Shown: in pieces, positions 33,364 to 44,159 of the stretch | How positions within the stretch are numbered: the stretch's first letter is position 1 | Layout: the number at the start of each line of letters is the position of its first letter | NCBI GenBank assembly: GCA_002205965.3 | Contig: NADL03000638.1 | Span: forward strand, 716,408 to 780,407 | Source of the DNA: Kappaphycus alvarezii | Taxonomy: Eukaryota > Rhodophyta > Florideophyceae > Gigartinales > Solieriaceae | DNA length: 64,000 bases | Reading direction: 5' to 3' | Position numbers and translations under genes: made by a program | The notes under the pieces: generated by a model | Seen by the model: only the letters and a program-made list of their open reading frames with translations | What the model was told of the DNA's origin: nothing | Database searches by the model: none

Positions 33364-34408
33364 ATGCAGCAGGCAAATAGAGACATAAGAAGGATTCAAG
33401 ACGCATTGGATGATACATCATTAACACTCGACTACGCAGGCATACACATTACAGAGGTCCTGTCTCCCTTAGAACCGCGGAGAGACGACGAATCAGGTGA
33501 CTACTGGGGTGTCACCATCCATCTACATGCCGAGAAAGACCTCGGAATGTCCCTGAGCCAGGAAGACCCCGCAATGTACCTCAAAGTTTCTGATGGAGAG
33601 CTAGAAGGAGTTATTGAAATCTATGTTGATGAAAACATCCATTCTGGGAACAAAAGATTCAAAAAGATGACTAAGAAAACTCTTGAGATGTTTGATTTCA
33701 AGCCAAGGGTGTACGACAACTTCGATTTTTTCGGAACTGTGATCAACGCGATCCGGCCAGGTGAATTCAAGATGAGCCAAAAGCGACATGCAATGCGGCT
33801 TCAGACCGCACGTGATACTTGCACCTTCGATGAGTTCCGGAAGTATCTAGCATCATTAGCTTGGATATCAAGCACTCGTCCCGAGCTATGTTGCCCTATT
33901 AACCGGGCAGCTCAAGTAACGGAGACTTCATTCTCAATGGATAAGTTAACGGAGTACCACAACGCATTCAGTGAGGCAAAGCGAACCCAAGATGCCGGGC
34001 TAATATATAAACCGCTCGAAATTGCCTCACTCCGGCTGAAGATGTACGCATGCGCACGTCTTGGACTACTCTAGTAAGAAGTCCAAACGTGTCGTCAGGT
34101 CGATTATGGGAGCAGAGGTCTATGCTTTTTCCGACGGCTTTGACAGGGCATTTCTAATCAAACACGACTTAGAACGTATGCTAAGCGTCAAAATTCCTCT
34201 TGACTGTCTTACTGATTCCAGACAACTGTTCGAAGCAGTTACGAGGGGCAGCATACTACGTGAAACGCTTGATGATAGACATATGCGTTACTCGCCAAGC
34301 CTATAAGAAAAAAGAGATCGCTCACATTGGACTTGTAAGCTCAGCTGATAATACCGCCGATGATATTTCTAAGGTGCAGGGAATGGAGCATTGCAGAAGC
34401 TCCTGCTA
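33364..34408 (+). pseudogene. Copia RT C-terminal half and RNase H
   Basis: It begins near ESGDYWGVTIHLHAEKDLGM, which is the middle of copia RT; the N-terminal half is absent. The catalytic box reads YVDEN (33621-33635), with the second Asp of YVDD replaced by Glu. It continues CTFDEFRKYLASLAWISSTR, as in copia. After a frameshift near 34060, RNase H follows: DYSSKKSKRVVRSIMGAEVY, LDCLTDSRQLFEAV and, in a third frame, RLMIDICVTRQAYKKKEI ending SSADNTADDISK. Immediately downstream is the polypurine tract gaaaaatgcgggag (34471-34484). Confidence 0.85.
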
Positions 34409-34484
34409 ACCGGGGTCGATAGCTGTCTGGCGAGTTAGTGGTAGTACGCTCAGAGCTGGCTCTCTAAAGAGAAAAATGCGGGAG

Positions 34485-34774
34485 TGTGAATCGACGGGAG
34501 GAGAGCACTTTTTATTCAAACGGCTTGTTTTTTAGGTTTAGTTTAGTCTTTTACCATTATTTTACGCCCTACAGTGCTCGTCGCTCTGAGCGTCGATGCC
34601 TCCAATAAATACCGACGGCGGGCGTGGCGATTTGGGGGGCTCACACCTTTCTCGTCTTCGTCGCATGTTGTACGTTGAACCGTCTCGCCCGCGTTGTTCC
34701 GTTGACGGAAAGCGCGCTCACCGAGACAACAGGTCGATCGAAGGCCTGTCGGCAAACAACTCCGTACGATCGCA
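34485..34774 (+). repeat. 3' LTR of the copia element
   Basis: Begins TGTGAATCGACGGG right after the polypurine tract and ends near cgatcgCA. It pairs with the LTR at 29532. Confidence 0.9.
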
Positions 34775-35110
34775 TACAGTACTGTTGCGATTACCTCGAA
34801 AAGAAAGCTACTGTACAAGCGTTTGACCAGGTTGTGCTTCCACAATATAATGCTCTCTCCGGTCCAGGACCGCGGGGTACAGGACCTGTAAACGCAATAT
34901 CATCTGCCAATAAACGAAGAACTTTTCGCGGACAGTATGGAGGAGGTGGCGGCAAAGGCGACGGCAGCGGCGGTAGCGATGGCGGCAGCGTAGGCGTTGA
35001 GTCTGGACCGTCGTACGCGTTTTTTAGCCGTACTTCAAGCCCCTCTGTAAACCTAATCTCCGAGATGCCGGCCGCCCGAGCGGCTAAAAGCGCATTCCTC
35101 GGGTCTATTC
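34775..35110. repeat. Uninterrupted copy of the 27.6 kb dispersed repeat
   Basis: Contains tactgttgcg, gcgtttgacca and aggtacagg in the same order as 27609-28145 but without the 359-bp insertion. The right part is a GGC/GGA-rich stretch reading as poly-Gly or poly-Pro; coding status is uncertain. Confidence 0.6.
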
Positions 35111-35489
35111 TCATGGTGCGACCAAAATAAGGTGGCGGTCTGGTGTTTCTGGTGCTTGGCCTGTGTCCCACTGTTGTTGCCCCCCTGAACACCCGTCGTG
35201 CCGGGACTTGCCACTTGAGTTTCATGTGTCGTCCATTCGACCATGGGCATTCGGAAATGACACCCTCGTGCGTTTTCAGTATCCCGCTTTTCCTCTCTGT
35301 TCAGCTTGCCCCCGAATTGCCTGCGTAAGCATAGTGCAGAGTCATATTGTCCCCGCCCTAGTATTCGCCAATTACGCAATGACCATTCGGAAATAACCTG
35401 TTTTTGCATTTTTGTTTTCTGAGTTCGTACATTCCTTTCACTAGCGTTTTTCCTGTGTAGGTTAGGCGTTCTGAGGTTTTTGATTTCGT

Positions 35490-37260
35490 TTCCTGGCCTT
35501 TTAGCAGTCTACTTTCTGCATTCTCAGTGCTTGAATTGCTTTTCTAGGACTTTTTGCGCTTACACGTAAACCAGTATCATCTATTTCATCATCTTCTATT
35601 AAGAACTGAACCTTCCTGCCTTGCCCATCGCCTCAATTCTTCTTTTTGCCGACTTTTTCGTAATGGCAGCTGTCCATGATACCCTGATTGCCCCTCTTCA
35701 GGATCTGTTCCTGTTTTTCCTGATACTCACCATTCACGTCTGCTTCCATTTTCAGGTTAGAACTGTGAGTCTTGGAAAACTGGCTAAAATCCATCTCCAG
35801 GATCGTCTAATCTACATCAGAATTCTCAATTACAGCTGATACTTCTTCGTTCACTCTGGTATCGGAATATCTTTCCCAGCCACTTAGAGCCCCGTTTGTT
35901 CTCCGTCCCCCAACCGGTATAGACGCTTGGTCTCGCTTCAATTTGAGCAAGAGTCCTCTGGACCTCAGGAACCTTCTCCGAGTGAGTACCTTGTCAGGAA
36001 GCGTTCTGATACGCCTAACGGGCTCTGTAAACTTCAGGCCCCAGAACGTGAAAGTGATTCTTCCAGCGAAGGTGACATCGATTGGGATTCTATCGACGGA
36101 CTCAGCTACTTCCTCACCAACTTGCATAGTTTCACCTTTTTCCCCAAAAACCATGAGTCGTCCACCCAGATGGAGAGTTCCGCTGTGTTTTGTTGGATTA
36201 CATGACGCTCAGTAAAAGCCTTGAATTCCACCGGTACCCCTTTTTCCGATACTTGCAGCTAAATAAGCTCGCCGCAGACACACACGCGCTCGTGCATGTC
36301 TTTAACCTGTGTTTTTATACTGAGTTTTAATTATGTGACGGGGGCCTCGAACGACCGTTCCCTTTCTCAGTCGGTTTATTTGGCCTGGACTGAGACCGAT
36401 GGTATTACAATCGTTTGCGACAGTCTTTAAAGCTGTGGCATAATTTATTGCAATAGGATCATTCAATTTTCGTAGGGAGCCTTTGTTGACTTTGATGGCT
36501 CCTTTACTTTAAGAACGGACTCTGTAGAGGACTTCTTCTGTTCTGAGACCAGACGATAGACTAAACTGACTATTTTATCAAATATTCCAGTTACCACCAT
36601 TTCTTGCTGCTTTAATGTGGATGGAAGGACTGGCCTAAGACGATTAAACAGCATTTTGTTGATTACAGGGATCTGAATCAGAAAGGCTCCGGACTTTATA
36701 CGTTTTGCATACATTTTAAGGGACTTTCGTCGCTCTTCACACTGGATTGTGAAGAGTGTTTCCTGCAAATCGCCAAGCTAGTCCTCATTGCGCGATAGTA
36801 ACTCGTGTTTGTCCCCAATGAATTCTAAGAGTGCCCCGAAGTATGTGTTGGCTACATCTTTGTTTACTCCTTTAGCTTCTTGGTCGAGTAAAAATGGTAG
36901 TAGCTTCCTCTTTTCTTCTTCACGTACGGGATATATGCATTACAGATAGGCTAGAGTGCGTATAGTATCCAAGAAAAAGCCGTATCTGACTCTTTTGCAC
37001 TTGCCGGACTCTAATATGACCTTGTAAAATTTGTATACGACATGGATTGGTGTCAATCCTTAGTTGATTTCCTTGTCTTCTGTCGCCTAAATATTGACGG
37101 GTTGTTCTTTTCTTTTACGATCTTGTCGGTCGATACCGCGGTAGAGTTCATGCACGCGCTGAGGGACCCCGAAAGCGAGGTGATGACTACTAAGACCTTC
37201 TTCAGACTATCTACTACCTCAGCGAGAGCATTGTTAACAGACTTAATGGATAAATTACAT
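35490..37260 (-). pseudogene. Unidentified protein fossil, about 550 codons
   Basis: On the minus strand, long protein-like runs follow one another with only scattered stops and shifts: NALAEVVDSLKKVLVVITSL (about 37230), VVYKFYKVILESGKCKRVRY (about 37050), KRKLLPFLLDQEAKGVNKD, FIGDKHELLSRNED and FLIQIPVINKMLFNRLRPVL (about 36690). After these come LKTVANDCNTIGLSPGQINR (about 36420), VEFKAFTERHVIQQNTAELS (about 36210), IPIDVTFAGRITFTFWGLKF (about 36070) and QFLIEDDEIDDTGLRVSAKS (about 35580). Composition is that of a real, helix-rich protein. I cannot assign a family; a transposon or viral structural or replication protein is possible. The clean order on one strand argues against chance. Confidence 0.55.
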
Positions 37261-37939
37261 ATGAAAAGAGTCTGGCATTGCTCTGGCCGGAACAGCTTGG
37301 CTTTTCAAATTGGAGTTGCGCAATAATGAAGAACCTTCGTATTCGCCGGCCGAATGATCCCTGGTCCGAGGGTTTGACATATTTATTTTTTTGTTGCAAT
37401 TTTTCTATTTTTTACGCATATCTTGCTTGATTCCGATGGCTCCTCCTGCCAGCTGGTTTTCTCGAGCACAAATCGACTTCTTCATGAATCCTGCACTGAC
37501 GCCTCGATGAACTGACCATATATAGTAAGCGATAATTTCTTCTTATCGATTGCGTCAGCATTTCTCACAAATGAGATAAATCGATTTCATGTTGGGGGTA
37601 TCTCGAAGAGACAGTTACAAGTTTTTTTTCTACCACGATATTACATCCTCCCCGGTCCAGGCCCGCGGAGGTACAGTCGTTCATATAGACCTCCTAGACG
37701 GCCCTACGGGAATATTCTAGCTATTTTACAGTAGCGCGCCAAAAGATAAATAATTAAACATAACATTCGCAAATATTCGTACACTGAGACTACTGCTCAC
37801 TAATCTCTTCCCAACAGTACAGTAGTGGGATAGCAAATTTCATCAAAGGGCTTTTTTCCGTATTAGCCTTACTAAAGAGCCCCAACTCCGAATTGAAAGG
37901 AATATGACACATGTTTTTGATCGAAGAAAAAATGAAGAC
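37261..37939. other. Intergenic stretch with a repeat scrap
   Basis: No gene. At about 37645-37690, 'ttacatcctccccggtccagg' and 'aggtaca' resemble the dispersed repeat at 34.85 kb. Confidence 0.45.
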
Positions 37940-39070
37940 CAAAAAAGTAAAAAATTCATTAATGTACAAAGGATCTTTCTCCGACGAAGCTGTATGGAGT
38001 CCATAAACTATCAAGTAGAGATTTATAAAGCTCCTTGATTAAAATTGGTGAAAAGTTATTCCATTCTTCGACGATGATCTTACACAAATATCCCACGGAC
38101 TCAAACTGGATGTTTCCTCAGTACACTGCCCCGGCCAACAGGTCCCACAGATTTCCGATGATGTTTAAATCCCCTAATTTCACCTGGCAATTTAAAACCA
38201 CTACTTTGTTCGTTGTGAACCAATTACGATCATAGTTGTTAGCATGCACGGATGCTCCATCATGTTGAAAAATATTTCTCTCCTAGATTATCTGTAAAAC
38301 AGGGAGCAATCGTGTTTCAAGCACATCACGATATTTCTTATATTATTTTAAAGCTTTTATTTAAATCAAATCTGGTAAATCGTGGTAGGAAAGGGAGCCC
38401 AAACCATACTGATGAATCATCCTGCTGTCGGGATGAAAATACATGCTCCTCGGGACGTTAGTCATGTCACAATAGGCAACACAGTCTGAGTCACAAATAT
38501 TGGATTTATTTTCACATTAAAAAGACAATATTCTTCCATTTACGCATTTCCCAGTTGCCGTAAATGTGGGGCATTTCCAACTGTTCCTTTTTGTGTTCTT
38601 CAACCTTTGATAAAGCCCGTGGAATCCTCTCGTAAACCATACTCGCCCTTGAACTCAACAACTGCAGTACTCTTCAGACTTATTAGTTCAACCGCAATCT
38701 TGATCTCAGATACCGTGCGGTATATTTTCCAGTTGAAGTGTGCCGGAAAAGAGCCATCAGCCCTGTCGCTGTAATTTTGGGCTTCCTGTAGAACTTCGTT
38801 GTGATCTTTGAGTTAGCTTTTTGCGATGAGGTTGTATAGGGCGATTTTCGAGCAGTTGACGTCCAATGCGGTCTTTCGCTACAGGGTCATTTTCCCTCTA
38901 TAGACAAGTATGAATCCTTTTTGCTTGTTTGTTGTGGTAAAATAACTGTGGCCAACTTTTTTTCTGTTTTCCGGGTATCTCTTCAGGCGTAGACCACTGA
39001 GAATATTTTTAGACACTTCATTTTCACCGCTCTCCGAGGGCCTATCATACTGAGAAGACTGTAACATGAC
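37940..39070 (-). pseudogene. Tc1/mariner-type transposase remnant 1
   Basis: Reading the minus strand gives the order of a Tc1-like DDE transposase: an N-terminal helix-turn-helix-like part (about 39000-38700), then W-x-NIVF, then EHVFSSRQQDDSS followed by VWFG. After that come FQHDGASVHANN (about 38260) and DLNIIGNLWDLLAGAVYWG (about 38150), then FESVGYLCKIIVEEWNNFS (about 38080). The Asp of FQHD is kept but the catalytic Glu of the family's NPIENLW motif has become Gly (IGNLW). Several stops and shifts occur upstream. I found no terminal inverted repeats. Confidence 0.75.
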
Positions 39071-39479
39071 CAGGGAGGACCAATAGGGCCCATCAGCGCA
39101 GACGTATACCCCACCACAACAAGGTACAAATGTGTTAGGGTAGCAAATATGACACGTGAACGCGATCCAAACAACTTGGCAACTACGTGGATAACTTGGA
39201 AGATTGAGTACCTTTACAGTACTTTTTTCCTTTTAACTAACTGCCACTCAACTACAGCTGCTGTTGATCACATTTTCGAGATTATTTCTATCTTTCTCAT
39301 TTGTACAATAGCTATCCAAGTAACAAACGCGCCACTTAATCTCACTAACTCTGTGGTCATGATCTAACTAACATGAATGAATCGCATAGTGATGGCAACA
39401 TATGAATTCGAACTCTCATAATTGGCTATTTATTTGGATTTTTCCCTTTGATGGGCCATTTTTGTAACGTTTAAGTGTA
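39071..39479. other. Spacer, no gene recognised
   Basis: Only short open frames; one plus-strand frame (39149-39367) looks random. A single ttacagtact word lies near 39213. Confidence 0.4.
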
Positions 39480-39620
39480 TTTAGTAGTAGTAATAATAAA
39501 TTTATTCCTCGACTGCAGTAAAGGACTCGGGGATAGGCGACTTGTCGACCTCTGTCTTCGATTAGCAACCTTGCTCCAATCGCCGCCCCCACTACCTATC
39601 TTCGGTTCCCCTGCGCTTAG
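39480..39620 (-). repeat. Possible 3' tail of a LINE or SINE
   Basis: On the minus strand, a locally GC-rich stretch ends ...ctgcagtcgagg, then AATAAATTTATTATTACTAC and a (TAC/TAT)n-like run. Such AATAAA plus short A/T-rich repeat tails end many non-LTR elements. No coding part is attached. Confidence 0.35.
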
Positions 39621-40242
39621 TTTTGGTTTTACTTTAGTTCAAGTTTGACTTTAGTTCAATGAAAAAGTATACAAGGGTCTTATTATAGTAAATTTTGCAC
39701 GTTTACGGGGAGTATGGTCGGAGAAAGTGTTGAAATTCGTTTTGGTCCTATTATTCGGATGCTGTACTCCGACAAAGATTTACATTCAGCATGCGTTGCT
39801 AGAATTTCTTACCGTGTATTCAAAGCAATTCGAGTCACTGCTGAACGACTCGTTGCAGCGATCTGTAAAAAAAAGTAAAATTACCGCACGTCCTGGAATA
39901 TCGAACAAACAGGAGTGTATACAGGCAGAAATCAGATGCGGTACTGTACGCCTTGCATACAAAGGTTTCCTTTAGGGTCAGGGTACCAGGAAGTAACTGT
40001 CGTATCCTGGACTGAGCGTATCCTTTAGTCCAGGTCTATTTTACCATGATCCGGTAGATGCAAACTGTACTGTAAATACTTTACGAAATTACCGCACTGA
40101 AGTAGCAATTTAACCAGTGGCCTTCAGTTTGAATTAAAATTTGATGAAATATTTACTCTACAAGTACAGTACAGTACAAAAGAGATAATTAAATAGAAAA
40201 CATCAGATGTATTGCTTTGGCTCAAGATACTGTGACCCTCTG
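39621..40242. other. Intergenic stretch with GTAC words
   Basis: No gene recognised. GTAC-type words occur at 39942 (ggtactgtacg), 40067 (actgtactgtaa) and 40166-40178 (agtacagtacagtac). A small inverted pair (cctggactga / tagtccagg) lies near 40007-40045. Confidence 0.45.
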
Positions 40243-40464
40243 CCTAGTGTCTATTTGAGCATTGTCCTCATATGAATACAACTTTTAGCAATTAATTTTT
40301 AAATACAAAATTTCTTTAGCCTCTTTGCTTTAGGTACTACATACTATTTTAGACATGTCGATACTCGATCAAAACAAACTTTTCGAGAATTTCCACCCTG
40401 CTCAACACAGGAACAAATTTTCCTGACGCGATACTCATCGATTTTCCCCTCAATTTTCACAAAA

Positions 40465-42600
40465 ATGGATCCACGAAACGTCCCAAGAAATACCGTAGAC
40501 TGCCGTGCTTCCCTTGTTACGTCAGCTGCAGAATGTAAGAGCTTGTATGGGTCAGCTTGGAAAAAGAAACTGCTCGCTGGAACCGTCATTCCAGTCCACA
40601 TAGATATTGTGAGCGGTCGAAGGAGGAAGTCAGTAGAGGCAAGCTGGAAGATACGTGACTTTCTAAAAACTGTCATATTGAGGATTGTCAACATCAAAGG
40701 GGTATTACCTCCAACAGACGTCATAGTGGAGAAAGGAACCGTCCAATTGTCAAACGAAGCAGCACATGAAGGTTTGGGCGCTCTTCAACCGTCTTCGTCG
40801 GCATCGGATGGGAATTCCGATGAATCCACGGCGCATCAATCAGATGCACCTGTTTTTTTCTCATGGATGATCATGGACCAATCAGGATGTTTTCACATCT
40901 GTTAATAAAAGTGTTTCCAAGAAAACATGAAAGATAATTCGCTACTCTGGTAATACTATTGTGTATGGTTGTGCTCCTCGAGATTTATCGCCATTTGAAT
41001 GCTTTACGGTCATATTTCCGCTCCGTCACCTAACCGTAATGCGCCAACGACCTGACAATAAACCTCGCAAATGATCGATTGGATGCCATTGGAAATCATC
41101 CCGTCTCGCCAGGAGAGATAATGAAGTTCTTTGGGATTCTCATACTAATGAAAAGGTTTCCATTTTCAATCCGCCGCAACCTCTGGAATGAATCTGGATC
41201 GAAGTACATTCCAGCACCGAGCTTTGGACAGGTCATGTCACGAAGAAGGTCTGAGCCGATTCTGGCAACAGTTGCTTCAGTATCACTTCTAAACGAGAGG
41301 AAAGGCCCTTTGATGACTCGAGATTGTCTCTAGTAAGTGGATTTTTGAAGGCCATTAATGACCATCACAGGCAATATGTCACGCTATCTGCTCATATTTG
41401 CGTCGATGAAAGTATTAGCAGATCGCAAGGTCTCGGGGGATATTGGATCAGAAAAGGACTCCTACATTACGTTGCTTATGACGGAAACCCCGAGGATGGC
41501 TGCGAATTGAAGGCTTCTGCATGTGACCAGTCTGGAATTATGTTGAAATTGGGCCTCATTATGGAGAAAACGGGTGGCCTCCGGCGTGACTTTACAGAGC
41601 AATTCTGTCTCAACACCGCACTTACACTTCGTCTTGTTCAACTTCGGCTGAAGAAAGGTCGCGTTATATGTGGGGACTCATTTTTTGCATCAGTGTCAAC
41701 TGTGGAAGCCTTGATGAGATATAGAATGAGACTTATTGGTGTGGTCATGAATTCGGTGAAGCAATATCCGATGCAAAACTTATCGTCACAAGAGCTCACG
41801 GAGCGCGGAGATCATATCTCGATGATTTCGAAGAATCCTGAAAACGGCAAATATTTAATGGCTGTGTCGTATATTTCCACGACACAGCCATTAAATAGAT
41901 AGTTAGAGAACGAATATATTTCGTCAGCAGTCGCCATACAACCAATCAGGGAACCTCAATTTGCAGGGAAACATGAAGAAATGTAGATGACGAGACAAGG
42001 AATGTGGAATTCGAGATTGCAGTTCCATATGTTGTGGAGAGTTACTACTATTCTTGTTCTCAAATGTACAGTCACAACAGATGTATGCAAGATACCCCTA
42101 GAATTGAGAAGAAATTGGAAGTCAAAGATTGGTCGCTCAGATTCAATTCCTTTCGCTTGTAGACCATAATTGTTGATTCATTTTTATTATATAAGCATTC
42201 TTTCGGTCCAAAACTCTGCTTATCACAATCAAAGTTTTATGAGATGCTTGCCGAAGAACTAATTGAGAACAAGTTTGATTTGACATCACGTAAAGCATCT
42301 AACTACTTTGAGAATGAGTATGACAACGAGATGTAAGACTCCGTTTCAGGGACTGGAACTCATCTTGCTGTAGGCAACAAGAAGAGGAAATTGAGTAATG
42401 GTGAGTAACCTAAAGTTTATTAACAAGGTCGCTGTCGAGTTTGTAAGTACAGAAGTCAAAATTTCACTGTTCTACTTGCCGTTACAACGGCCTTATTTAT
42501 GTTTATATCTATCTTGCGAGCACAAAAAGGTGTTGCTTCATGTACCACGTGCGCGAGAAACATTATATGGATCTCAAAAAGGGTTCCAAGCTGGTATAAA
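40465..42600 (+). pseudogene. piggyBac-family transposase, degenerate
   Basis: The N-terminal frame (40465-40905, MDPRNVPRNTVDCRASLV) carries a SLYGSAWKKKLLAGTVIPV motif. A degraded link (40919-41078) leads to SPGEIMKFFGILILMKRFPF (41103) and, after a shift at 41330, HICVDESISRSQGLGGYWIR (catalytic Asp codon 41405-41407). Next come CELKASACDQSGIMLKLGL and VICGDSFFASVSTVEALMRY (second Asp codon 41675-41677), then QYPMQNLSSQELTERGDHIS. Beyond the stop at 41902, VKDWSLRFNSF, SQSKFYEMLAEELIENKFD and a Cys-x2-Cys tail GRCRVCK continue the family order. Intact enzymes cut and paste at TTAA; this copy is broken by several stops and shifts. Confidence 0.85.
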
Positions 42601-42699
42601 ATAGTGAAACTTTTGTTATAAAAAAGATCAATTAGTTCTCTTTCTATAGCCCCTACTGGTTTTATTTTCGTCATCTGACTTGCGAAGTCAGCTGCTGTC

Positions 42700-42908
42700 T
42701 ATGACGTACTGAATTATCTCTTTATGAGATGTCATCGTATTCTGTCTCATGTTCAAGTAGATGCCTAATGGCGCACTGAGACAGCAGCTTTTTCACAACC
42801 AGTCGAGTTCCCGTTGGAATTTTCGGACTTCTTACAGAACCCCAGCGAGAATCGAACTCACGATCTACGGGTCAGCAACCTACGATTCGCACCATAGGCC
42901 ACCTTCCC
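42700..42908 (-). repeat. tRNA-derived SINE
   Basis: The head on the minus strand (42908 to about 42838) has a tRNA-like internal promoter: an A-box-like TGGCCTATGGTGC and a strong B box in GTGAGTTCGATTCTCGC with a pairing T-arm. The acceptor ends (GGGAAGG versus TGGGGTT) do not pair and the anticodon stem has a mismatch, so it is not a working tRNA gene. A tRNA-unrelated body follows to about 42700. It sits inside the right part of the piggyBac element and so arrived later. Confidence 0.7.
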
Positions 42909-43149
42909 AGTGTTGGATATGAGGAGGTGACTGGGATTATATAAAGTTGGAAGCTATTGCATCTTCAGTACGTCGGTCAGTCGAACACTACTGTAACTAT
43001 CTCCTTACAGTGCAACTTTTTTTATTAATGACTATTGGGGAAAAATAATTTATTTGACTACCACAGTAGAGTACTTCCTATTTTTTGTCCTCATATGAGT
43101 ACAAAGTGTGCCTAAGATGAGGACATTGCCATGACGTATAGACACTAGG

Positions 43150-44159
43150 GGGAGCCTATAAGAGCAACTCCACCCCCAGAGTCATTCTCTACAGAAAAGT
43201 GACAAGAGCTCGATTCCTCTTGACTTTCTAATATTAAATCAACAATTGGCCTTATTTTCAACCAAAATAGCAACGGTTGCTAGTAAAGAGCGCGCAATCG
43301 AAGATCTGTCATCGGTTCAAACAGGCGCTCGAGCATCACAATTCTCGCAGCTAAGCACGTCCATCCATTTTCATTCGATCCCGTCGATCACCTGCCCCTT
43401 ACTTCTTTCACTCAACCAGCAGCCCATCATTTGCCTTTCTGACCGGGGCCCCGCACTCCCGCCTTCTCCCGCTTTCAGCTCCTTATTTCGATATCTTCCG
43501 CTCCTGCGCGTAACATGTTCTGAAACGAACGACTCTAGTCTTGTCTCGCCTCTGCCTCTAGCTCCCTTCTCCCATTATTGTTCCTTTCTTTGAGACTTGA
43601 ATACCGTTACGCAAACTGAATTAACTATTCTGAGTCACTTTGCTTCTCCGTACGCAGAATTGCGCAAAAACATTTTCTGGGTAGTTTCCTAATAGTCAGG
43701 TAAAAACTGAACCAATAGTGGTACATTGGCCCCGTTACTGACAGAAAGCGCAGAACTTGTTCTGGAGGAAGACTTACATGAATATTTCACAGTAATAGCG
43801 GATTATGTGGCCCATGATATGGCTCGCAAATTATATGGAAAATGGATCATGCCCTGAGAGGAAGGGAAATATGCTTCGCAATCATCGTGAAGTCCATAAA
43901 AGAGTGAAAAAAAATTTCCCGGAGAACAAGCAAATAAGAGGAAGATCTGTGATTTTCGATCCTTAACGATTTGAGATGGAGTCTTAGATTAATTGTAGAG
44001 TGCAAGGCTTTTGCTCACATTTGATCGAAAAAAACGGTCATACCGTAATATTTAACTAAAAGTGAACGTTTTGACACCGTACAAATGAAGGGTATGTCCT
44101 CGCTGGTCAAAACATCAAGTAACCTTAGCAAGCTTTTCTAAATAATTCATTCGGAAATG
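43150..44159. other. Intergenic stretch right of the piggyBac element
   Basis: A TATA-like 'cctataagagc' (43155-43165) precedes a Ser/Pro/Leu-rich open frame (about 43246-43593) with no motif. I do not call it a gene. Confidence 0.4.

Larger units (their letters stand above)
29532..34774 (+). mobile_element. Copia LTR retrotransposon with both LTRs, internally deleted
   Basis: Two LTRs of about 290 bp (29532-29822 and 34485-34774) bracket gag, protease, a scrap of integrase, the RT tail and RNase H in copia order. The LTRs differ at about 20 positions by eye. The integrase core and the N-terminal half of RT are missing and the remaining frames are broken, so the element cannot be autonomous. 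No target-site duplication is evident: the left flank ends in ...cagtaca and the right flank begins tacagtac. Both flanks are GTAC-type repeats, which hides or replaces the duplication. Confidence 0.9.
40243..43149 (+). mobile_element. piggyBac-like DNA transposon with inverted ends
   Basis: The left end CCTAGTGTCTAT (40243-40254) and the right end ATAGACACTAGG (43138-43149) are exact inverted copies. Each is followed inwards by a GTCCTCAT word (40264 on plus; its reverse complement at 43117-43124). Between them lies a decayed piggyBac transposase and, near the right end, a SINE. The TTAA target duplication of canonical piggyBac is not visible, so the true ends may lie a few bases away or the subfamily may differ. 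Confidence 0.75.

Noticed and set aside
35927-36205. Plus-strand Ser/Glu-rich frame at 35927-36205
   Set aside because: The minus strand carries the longer consistent series of protein-like pieces through the same bases.
42838-42908. tRNA gene on the minus strand near 42.9 kb
   Set aside because: The B box and T-arm are good, but the acceptor arms do not pair and the anticodon stem is mismatched; a SINE fits better.
43246-43593. Ser/Pro/Leu-rich 115-codon frame
   Set aside because: No motif, a non-ATG opening and biased composition.
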